In this document: positions 1 through 9,500 of the stretch, in pieces
Layout: the number at the start of each line of letters is the position of its first letter
Numbering within the stretch: the first letter of the stretch is position 1
From: Paludibacteraceae bacterium
Lineage (GTDB): Bacteria; Bacteroidota; Bacteroidia; Bacteroidales; Paludibacteraceae
NCBI GenBank assembly: GCA_017550055.1
Contig: JAFYMM010000341.1
Coordinates: 1 to 13,926 of the forward strand
DNA: 13,926 nt
Direction of reading: 5' to 3'
Translations under genes and position numbers: made by a program
Notes under the pieces: model-generated
Database searches by the model: none
What the model was told of the DNA's origin: nothing
What the model saw: only the letters and a program-made list of their open reading frames with translations

Positions 1-6
1 AGATTT

Positions 7-31
7 AAAATCGGGAAATACCCGATTTTTC
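7..31 (+). terminator. Rho-independent terminator of an upstream gene outside the window
   Basis: A perfect 9-bp stem (AAAATCGGG at 7-15 with CCCGATTTT at 21-29) encloses an AAATA loop and runs into a short T run. It most likely ends a transcript that starts left of the window. The T run is short (26-30), so efficiency is uncertain. Confidence 0.7.
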
Positions 32-56
32 TGTATAAGGGTTAATATTGTTTACC

Positions 57-140
57 GCCCGGATGGTGGAATGGTAGACACGAAGGACTTAAAATCCTTT
101 GGCCATTGCGGCTGTGCGGGTTCAAGTCCCGCTCCGGGTA
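57..140 (+). tRNA. tRNA-Leu, anticodon UAA
   Basis: The sequence folds as a class II tRNA. The acceptor stem is 57-63 with 133-139, starting with a G-U pair, and the discriminator is A140. The anticodon stem AAGGA/TCCTT (83-87/95-99) holds the loop CTTAAAA with anticodon TAA at 90-92, which reads the leucine codon UUA. A long variable arm follows (about 100-115), as expected for tRNA-Leu. The T arm is GCGGG/CCCGC with loop TTCAAGT (121-127). After the discriminator comes CCG, not CCA, so the terminal A must be added after transcription. UUA is a frequent Leu codon in the AT-rich genes downstream. Confidence 0.97.
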
Positions 141-143
141 CCG

Positions 144-189
144 AAAGAGACAAATCGTTATTTTTTTACGGTTTGTCTCTTTTTTTATT
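144..189 (+). terminator. Rho-independent terminator of the tRNA-Leu transcript
   Basis: A 15-bp stem pairs 144-158 with 168-182. It contains the 11-bp block AAAGAGACAAA / TTTGTCTCTTT and one G-T pair, encloses a T-rich loop, and leads into a T tract to about 186. It begins three bases after the tRNA discriminator, so it defines the tRNA 3' end. Confidence 0.93.
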
Positions 190-206
190 TTTATAATTTG
201 CTGATT

Positions 207-284
207 TCAAACTGAATAAGATATAAATTCATTGATAGGAATAGGTTCAATATTGTTGTATAAGCCTCCATTTTCAAATGTCAT
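207..284 (-). pseudogene. Possible remnant of the 3' end of a reverse-strand gene (25 codons)
   Basis: A reverse-strand ORF begins with ATG at 284-282 and ends with TGA at 209-207. It encodes 25 residues beginning MTFENGGLYNN and ending FISYSV. The frame stays open a few codons upstream of the ATG (reading SIQK) before stops near 300. The composition looks protein-like (FENGG, PIPINEF) rather than random low-complexity AT sequence, but no promoter or ribosome-binding signal was found. It could be a decayed gene end, a tiny peptide gene, or chance. The family is not recognised. Confidence 0.2.
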
Positions 285-357
285 TTTTTGAATACTTTTT
301 TATCATCTAAATTTACTATTTTTCATAAGTTCAATATTTTTATGCTTTGAGGGACTG

Positions 358-398
358 ATAGTGCTGACAATATCCTAATTATCAGCACTATTTTTTTT
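358..398 (+). terminator. Orphan Rho-independent terminator upstream of the first adhesin promoter
   Basis: A perfect 10-bp stem, ATAGTGCTGA (358-367) with TCAGCACTAT (382-391), is followed by an uninterrupted T run from 391 to 398. The orientation is forward only, because there is no matching A run on the left. No gene ends just before it. It may insulate the adhesin promoter from read-through, end a small RNA, or be left over from a lost gene. Confidence 0.8.
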
Positions 399-417
399 GA
401 AAAAAGTGCAATTAAAT

Positions 418-448
418 TTTGTAGATACAAAAATTTTTTATTACTTTG
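418..448 (+). promoter_or_regulatory. Bacteroidota-type promoter of the first giant adhesin gene
   Basis: A TTTG (-33 type) at 418-421 lies 19 nt before TTACTTTG at 441-448, which matches the TAnnTTTG -7 consensus of Bacteroidota in 7 of 8 positions. Transcription would begin near 455, giving a leader of about 54 nt before the ATG at 509. The second adhesin gene has the same spacing (19 nt between boxes; 61 nt from the -7 box G to the A of ATG), which supports both calls. No Shine-Dalgarno motif precedes the start; the leader is A/T-rich, as is normal in this phylum. Confidence 0.65.
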
Positions 449-508
449 CAAATTGATTTATTGTGCAGTAAAGTAAAATAAAAAATAACAATAAAATCTA
501 TATCTATT

Positions 509-580
509 ATGTTAAAAACAAAATCATTATTCATTTTAGTTTTATTAGCCTTATTCTCTTTAACGGCTAATCTAAATGCC
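509..580 (+). other. Sec signal peptide of the giant adhesin
   Basis: Residues 1-24 have two Lys in the first five positions, a Leu/Ile/Phe-rich core, and LNA before Gln25. There is no lipobox Cys, so signal peptidase I is expected. Gln at +1 fits the known Bacteroidota tendency for signal peptidase I substrates to expose Gln that is then cyclised to pyroglutamate. Confidence 0.88.
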
Positions 581-3500
581 CAATTAAATGAAACATTTAA
601 TGGAATAACTTATGGAATTCCAAATGGTTGGGATAATTCAGATTATGATAATGTCAATCTTACGGCTTGGTCGTATGATGCATCAGGTTATGATGGTGCT
701 GCTATGGCTTGTAAGGCAATAGATGTATCTACTTTAGCATATTCTGTTTTGAAAACACCAACATTTATGTTGCCAGTAGATTGTCAATTGTCTTTTGTCC
801 ATAAGGCAACATCTTCAAAAGTTGGTAAGTTATCTGTTTTTATTGTTGTTGAAAATACAACAATAACTCTTTTTAATAATTTAAATTCTTCATCTTGGAA
901 ATTTGAAGAATATGATTTATCGGCTTATTCGGGTAAGTATGCTCAACTCTATTTTAAATTAGAGTGTGGGGGTACATCTACGAATGAGTCGTCTTGGTTT
1001 TTCTTGGATAATGTGAAAGTTGCCAATAAACCCGCTTGTGCGCGACCAAAAAATCTTGTATTATCTGCGCTTTCGTCAAAAACAGCACAAATTATGTGGT
1101 CGTTGGATAATGTTGGGGCTTATTCTGAAACATATCATTTAGAAATTAAAAATCTAAAAGATAATACTGTAACTAAACAAGATATAATTGCGCCTGATAT
1201 GTTTTATGATATAACAGGTTTGAAGGCAAATGTAAATTATGAAGTCTCTTTGACAACAGATTGTAGTTCTACGGCGCAAGGTCAATCAGAAGTAGCAAAA
1301 ATTTATTTTACTACATTGTGTAATTCTCAAAGAATGACTTATAATATTAATTTCGATGGATTTTCATTCCCTGATTGTTCTTTTATGTCTGAAACAGGTG
1401 CTTCTGTGCAAGGTGCTATAAAAACAGGAACAAATGCTGATGGGTCTGCGTTGAAGTTATCAACTTCTACTGATAAATCTGCATATTTTATAACTCGTCA
1501 ATTGAATAAAGAGGCAAATAAGATGCAGATATCTATGGATATTTATGGTGCGGTTGGTACAAAATATTCGCTTTATCTCACTCCTGATCCAATTAATTTG
1601 GCTGAGGCTATTGTTTTGTGGAAAGACGAAGAGGTATTGTTTGATAATAAATGGTATAAAGTAACATATAATACAAGTATATTTGATTTTGCAGATAAAA
1701 ATTTATCTTTTGTTATATCAGTAGATGGGGGTAGTAATTCTACTTTGTATGTTGATAATTTATATTTTGAAAATGCGCCAAAATGTCCTTCTGTAAATAA
1801 ATTGAGAGAGATTATTACAGATTCAACATTTACACAAATTGATTGGGAGGATTATGTACAAGCTCAAAAATATGAAGTATTTGTAAAAGAAAAAGTTTCA
1901 TCAAGCAAAGAAGAAGCTTTAACAAAAACTTACTTTGTAACAGCGCATCCATGCGTGATAGACAGTCTTGAAAAAAATAAATCTTATACTATCTCTGTTC
2001 GAGCTTGGTGTAGTGAAGCTGATTCTTCTGCATGGAGTAATACTGTTGATATTCACACAACTTGTGGTGTTAGGGATGAAACAATATTTTTTGAAGATTT
2101 TGAAAGTGGAATTTTCCCTCCAGATTGTTGGTTTACTCTTCAAACTAAAAAATATTCATCAATGCATTATGATCCAGGGGATCAAACATGGCGTATTGGT
2201 AGTGAAGAATTATGGTCTAAATACAGGGGTAATTATTCTGCTACATGGCAAACTTCAACAGTTGGTAACCGTGCAATTTTTGTTGCTCAACCTATAGAAG
2301 TTGATCTTCCATATCATTATGACCTGTCGCTTTGGATATATCGTAACGCAGTTTCTGATAAAACACCTAAAAATGAAGGTCTTAATATTTGGGTTAATAA
2401 TCGTCCAGATACTGTTAATGCTACTAAATTAGGTTTTGTTAGTAGTGTTATATCAAACTTTCCAATAGAGCAAACAGAAGGTTTTTACAAATATGAATAT
2501 AATATACCAATTAGTGGTAATGTTTATATTATTTTGGAGGGGGTTAGTGAAGGTGGATATAGTATGTATGTTGATGATATAGAGGTGAAATTAGCACCTT
2601 TGTGTCGTAAAGTATCGGAAATCGCTATTTCTGAAATTACTAATCATGATTTTAAAGTTACTTGGCGTAAAGGTTTGAATGAATCAAAGTGGAATGTATC
2701 TTATACATTGATAACAGGACAAAATGAGATTTCTAATAGTGTTGTCGTTGAAGGTACTCCAGAGTTAAAAATAGAAAATCTTATTGCAGGTTCGCAATAT
2801 TCGTTAAAAATAAATATTGCAGCTGATTGTGGTTCTGGAGATGTAACAGAGGCAGTTTCATTTACTCAAACATTTGAAACAGATTGTGATGTTATAAATG
2901 CTTTCCCATATATTCAAACATTTGATGGTAATAAATTCCCTCCACATTGTTGGAGTCAACATCAAAGTCAAGCTTATGGCAATCCTAATGATTTGTTTGT
3001 TACAGATTGGGGTGATGAGGCTTGGGTGCGTAATGATGATAAGATATGGAATCCTGAATTTATTAAGGCGGGTGCAGCTTCGGCAAAATTACAAACATCA
3101 AGTTCTGGTATACGTTCTGCGTTAGTTTCTCCAAAATTTAATTTTGAAGCGGGTAAAGAGTATGTTGTTTCTTTCTGGATGTATCGTATATCTAAAGCTA
3201 ATGAAAGCACACCTACTGTTGATAATGAGGGTCTTAATATATGGGCGAACTCTAATCCTAATGTAACAGGTGCTACAAAACTTGGTTATGTTAATATAGG
3301 AAGTCAATTTGCTCCAAAAGTGGATGTAGATGGTTTTTATCAATATGAATTTAATATATCTACATCTGGTGAACAATATATTATATTTGAAGGTCAGCAT
3401 CAAGGAACAATGGATGTTCTTATTGATAATGTTGTTATTCGTGAGAAAACATCATGTTCTTATATCAATGTTGTTGTTGATTCAATAAAAACAACAATTG

Positions 3501-6500
3501 CACGTGTAACAGTATTAGAAAATAATATTGGTGAGTGGCAAGTTAGTGTTGGTCTTCCTGGTTTCAATCCAAATACAGGAACTATATCAAATGTGAATGA
3601 TAAAAATTATATTGTTCAAGGTTTACAACCTAATACTGATTATGAATTATATGTTCGTCGTAAATGTGATGATGGAACATATGGTCCTTGGAGTGAATTT
3701 GTTTATAGTTTTGCAACTCAATGTGCTCCGATTGTTGTAGATTTTGATAATCCATTTTTTGATGGATTTGAAGGATATATTGCAGATGAATTATTGTATG
3801 GATGTTATCAACAAATATATGGATTTGAGGATAAACAATTCTTTACAGCAAATTCAACTCGTAATGATAATGGGGAAGAAACATTGAAACCTTATGAAGG
3901 AGCAATGTTAGCAGCAGTCCCTTATAATAGTACTGATACATGGTTATTCCGTCCGTTCCAACTTAAGGCTAATAGCAATTATGAGGTATCATTTTGGGCG
4001 CGTCAGGATTGTGATTTTGGTATGAATGCTTCTATTGCATATTGTACTGAACCAAACATCACGACACTGATTGATACGATGATTACCGCTGAACTTAATA
4101 GTGAATGGCGTGAATATAAAGGTTGGATAAATGCTCCTGAGAATGGTGTTTACTACATAGGTATAAATATAGATACTTGGGGTATTTCATATCAGCAATA
4201 TTATTCAGTTATTGATAATTTCTCTGTAAAAGAGATAGAATGTGCTCCTCCAGTACAAATTAAAATTGCAAAAATTACATCTCAATCAGCTGAAATAGAT
4301 TTTCATTCTATTGCAGATGTTTGGGAGATAAAAGTAGCAAGTGTTAATTTTGATCCAGAATATGGTGTTGCTGATGTTATTGATGATACAATACGTAATC
4401 AACATTATGAGATAAAAGGATTACAAACAAATAGGGATTATTATTTTTCGTTACGTTCATTGTGTGCCGAAACAAGTGAATGGTCACAAGTAAAATCGTT
4501 CCGAACAATTTGTTCTACTTTTGAATTGCCATATTATGAAGATTTTGAAGATCCTGAATTTAATAATATTTTATGTTGGAATTCTTATCTTAATAATGAA
4601 TACACAAGTAAATCAGAAGTTTCGGCTGTAGAAACTTATGAAGGTAAAGTAGCATTTAAAATGTATGAATCTATGACTATTTTGCCAAAGTTCAATGTTT
4701 CATCATTGTCTAATTATCTTGTGCGTGGTTATGCTCTTGCAACGGATGATAATGCACATATTTCGGTGGGTGTTGTTGGTGATATAAATAATCCTGCTGA
4801 AACATTTGAACCTGTGGCAGATGTTATTATTCGTAAAGAATATGAGTGGCAAGAGTTTGTTGCATATTTATCTGATCTTTCAAAACCAGATTTTGCAGAT
4901 TTTGTTAATGCTCAATATGTAGCCATGGTAGTATCAAATGGAACTGAATTTTATGTTGATAATCTCGAAGTTATAGAAATTCCAACATGCCTTTCTCCAA
5001 CTGAGATAGTTTTGTCTGAGATAACAGAAAATAGTTGTAAGATAGGATGGTATGAAAATGGAAATGCTACAAAATGGCAAGTTAGGGGTTATTATAAAAA
5101 TGAATTGTTAGTTGATACGTTTGTAACAACAAATCCTGCGATTATTTCAGGTCTTAATCCTGCATCAGAATATAAATTAGAAATTAGAGCTATATGTTCC
5201 GATACCGACCAAAGTTGGTGGTCGCAAGCTGGCATTATAACTACATTGTGCGATGTATATTCATTACCGTATGATAACACATTTGATGGATTGGCACAAC
5301 CAAAATGCTGGTCTCAAGGTTTGGCTTATCCTAATGTATCATCTAACTATTGGATACATAAAGATGGAACATATCGTTATAATCAACATTATGATGAAGA
5401 AACAGAGAAAAATATTTCTGGCTCTACATCAATGTTAGTTTCTCCTAAGTTTAATCTTGTTGGAGTTGACAAAGCTACTTTAACATTTGATTATACATTG
5501 TTTAATGCAGGTACTTTGAAAGTATTATTGTCTGAAGATGGAGGCGTAAATTTTGATCATCAACTTGCTTTTGTTAGCACAATAATTAACGGCAAGTTTA
5601 CTATGCAATGCGATTTGACTCCGTATGTAGGTAAAGTTGTGGTTATTGGCATTGAAGCTTCGTCATCAGGGAGAGCAAATTCTTATCTATTTATTGATAA
5701 TTTTAGTGTTGAACAAATAATAGCATGTGTTCGTCCTCTTTCATTGTCGGTAGATTTTGTCTATGACACTTCTGCTCGATTGTTGATTGAGGATACAACA
5801 GCTTACAACTCTCGTTGGCAATATGCAGTTGGTTCTGTAGGTTTTGATCCAAATAATGTTCAAGCAGTTGATATTACAAGTAAAGTCTTTACTATTGAGA
5901 ATTTGACTCCACGTACAAATTATGAAGTATATGTTCGCACAAAATGTGGTTCAAATGAGCATAGTTATTGGAGAGGTCCAATAGAAATTCAAACTACATG
6001 TCCATTGAATGTAGAGTTCCCTTATTATGAGGGATTTGAAGGTATTACTTCGCTTGAAAATAACTGTTTCTCTATATTTAGATTTAATTCTACAGAAGCC
6101 ACTTGGCCTTCTGCTTCGCTCAATACAAAAACTTATGTTAGTGCTGGGGTTCAAGGTTTGCAACTTAGTTCTTCTGAAACTCATTGTCTATATTTTGCTT
6201 TACCTCTTTTTGCAACTCCGCTTAGAGATTTGAAAATATCGTTTGACTATCGTAATGAATACGATGCTGGATATCCAACTATTGCAACACAATTAGAGTT
6301 GGGCGTTATGGATAATCTTAATATTGAAGAGTCTTATAGTCGATTAGTGCTTCTACCTTATACTTCTACATTGGAGGATAATTTTGATTCTTATGTATAT
6401 TCATTTGCCGAAGCCGATGCTAAAATTGATTTAACTGACAAATTCATTGTATTTAAGTATAATACGAGTCCTGAAACTAAAAATGGAGTATGGGCGGGTA

Positions 6501-9500
6501 TTGATAATATAATGATTGTGCCTCATGATTATTGCTATCCTGTTGAAAATTTGAGCGTTGTTGGTTTCACTGAATCTTCAATCTCTTTAAGTTGGAGCTC
6601 TCCAAATAGTGTATTACAAGAATATGAATATCAGTTATTAAATAATAATGTTGTTATTCGAGAAGGTAGTATTGTGGCGAATAATGTAGAATTGACAGCT
6701 TTAGAGCCAGCCATGAACTATCAATTCCAAGTGCGTTGCAAATGTTCTGATGATAAATATTCTGATTGGGCAAAACTTAATGTTCGTACATTGGCTTTAG
6801 CTCCAGAAATGCCTTATTCGGTTAATTTCGAAGATGAAGAACACCTTAATTGGATTCTTTGCAACGAAGGACAAACCAATTATTTTGTTGTTGGGTCAGA
6901 TAGATTAGGTGTGAAGTCAGGCTCAAAAGCTCTTTATATTACTAATGATGGCGAATTGAATCAATATAATATTGGTGCAACATCGTCGGCTTATGCTTAT
7001 AGAATTTTGAGTTTTGAACCAGGACAATATCGTTTCTCTTATTCTTGGAAATGTAATGGAGAATATACTGATGCTTATACTGCCGATTATGGTCGCGTTT
7101 ATTTATCTCCAGTTACAAAAGATATTGTTGCGGGAAGAAGAACAAGCTCATTCATGGGTGACACTAAAGATTGTATTATGCTTGATGGTGTTAAAGGGTT
7201 AAACGTAGCTTCTCGCTGGAATGATGTTGTGGTAGATGTAGTCTTCACTGAAGCTGTTAAATATAACTTAGTAGTAGAGTGGTATAACAATGCGATGGGA
7301 GGTTCTCAAACTCCGTTTGCAATTGATGATATCAGTATCGAGAAAATAGCATGTCCGATGCCACAAAGTATAGAAATGCTTTATGTCGAAGATTGTAAAG
7401 CTCATGTAAAAGTAAATACAGTGGTTGATGCTGATTCTTATTCATATCGTTTGTCATTGACAAATAATGTTGAGGAGTTTATATCTTCTGGTGTCTCTGT
7501 TGATAAATCATTTGCTATTGAAAATCTTTCTCCTGCAACCGACTACTATCTATTTGTTTCTGCTCAATGTGGCGTAGATGAAACATCCGGCTATCAGTCA
7601 ATTAAATTTAAAACTGAAAATGCTGCAGCTACAATACCATATTCTAATGATTTTGCTTCGTCTGACGAAAATTCAAAATGGGTAATTGTAAATGGCACAC
7701 AAAAAAATGGTTTTGTTTTAGGCAATAGTTCATTAGAGGCATTGTACATTTCATATCAAACAAATGCTACAAATCCAGTTTATGGCTATGATAGTGAAAT
7801 AGGTTCTGCTGTATATGCTTATAGACTTGTTAATCTTGAAAAAGGTCAATATATGGCATCGTTCGATTGGAAGTCAGTTGGTTCAAGTGCCGACTATGGT
7901 CGTTTGTTTATTGTGCCTACATCATATCCAATTGAAGCTGGCAAACAAATTGGTAGTGTAAATTCTGTGACTAAAGCAGTTTATTTACCTGAAGAGTGTA
8001 TCCCTGTTGATGGAGGCATATTGAATAATTCTATTTCAGAACATGCTGACAATACATTCTTTATCGAGCAATCTGGCACATATAAACTTGTTGCTCAATG
8101 GTATAATAAAGGAACATATACATCTACTCAACCTCTTTGGATTGACAACATAGTTATTGACAAAACCAATTGCGCTGAAATAAAAAATGTAGAAATTGTT
8201 TCGCTAAATCACAATTCTGCATCAGTATCGTTTGCAAATTATAACGAAACTCCAACGATTTGTGCTATTTCGACTTCAAATAATGTTGATTTGGCATTTG
8301 AAACAATTACACTTAATTCTGATTCTATTTGTCTTTTCGAGAATTTGACTCCAGAAACTAAGTATTTTGTTTTCCTTCGTGCTCAATGTGCTGATAATTT
8401 ATATTCTGAATGGACATCACTTTCTTTCACAACAGAATGTGCACCTATTGAGATTATTTCTTCAAAATCTTACTATGAAAGTTTTGAAGATTATCGCGAT
8501 AATGCATATCTTGACAATTGTTGGACATATTATTACAAAAAACTCAATGGTCAATCAATGGATAATGATAAGTCGTTGTATGTTACTTCAGACATGAATC
8601 TTTCTTATAATCATTATTCTCAAGAAGGTGAAAAATATCTCACTCTTTCAGGTGGAAATAAAGAGGTTTTTGCTTCTCGTCAATTCTATTTGCAAGCTGG
8701 ACGTTTCTATTCTGTTTCTGCTTGGGTTGTTATATCGCCAATTGATAATTCTAACACAACATTTAAATTGGTTAATTTTAATACTCAAACGACATTAGCA
8801 GAACACGTTGTCGGCTATGAAGGTTACACAGAAGTGAAAGCCGTATTTGTTCCTTCTGAAACTGGCATTTATGATTTAGGTTTTGATTTGCGTGTTGGTT
8901 CGTCTGTTAGCTATACAAGTATCGACAATTTCAGGGTCGAAGAGTTGCAATTTGGTGCACCAAGCCAACTTACAATTACTGATTTGTCAACAACTACTGC
9001 AAAAGCGACATGGTATGGTGTAGCCGATTATTATAAAATTGAACTTTATTCTGGTTCGGAATTGGTATTAGATACAATAACGCATGATATGAGTTATGTG
9101 CTTTCTAATCTCTCTCCTGCAACTTCTTATAGTCTTGGTGTTTGTGCTGTAGTAGAAAGCAATAATACTCAATCAAATTGGTCAACTATTGCATTTACTA
9201 CTGAATGTGATGTGGCTCAAATCACGCATAATCAAGATTTCGAACAAATTCAATTGGGCTATATTCCAATGTGTTGGGACAACGAATCTTTGTCGTTACT
9301 TGCCGACTATACTAAGAATTGGTTAGTCCGTTCTGAAAGTAGCAATAAGTCATTAACGTTGAATACAACTGAGATTTATGGTACAGCAGTGGCTTTGTCT
9401 CCAATGATTCATGTGGAAGGCAACAATATACTTTCTTATCGCTATCGCAATCTTTCGCATACAGATGTTCTCAAAGTTGAAATTCGAGGTGCAGGTACAC

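Larger units (their letters stand above)
190..417. other. Intergenic stretch with no convincing gene
   Basis: AT-rich DNA between the tRNA terminator and the first adhesin promoter. It contains only short ORFs, one of which (reverse strand, 207-284) reads like a protein fragment, plus an orphan forward terminator at 358-398. No recognisable RNA family or mobile element is visible. Confidence 0.6.

Noticed and set aside
43..50. TAATATTG just before the tRNA as a possible -7 promoter box
   Set aside because: It matches the consensus imperfectly and is placed plausibly, but no -33 TTTG lies at the correct spacing; the tRNA could equally be read from upstream.
57..508. tRNA as an integration site of a mobile element carrying the adhesins
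   Set aside because: No integrase, direct repeat of the tRNA 3' end, or transposase was seen in the window, so there is no support.
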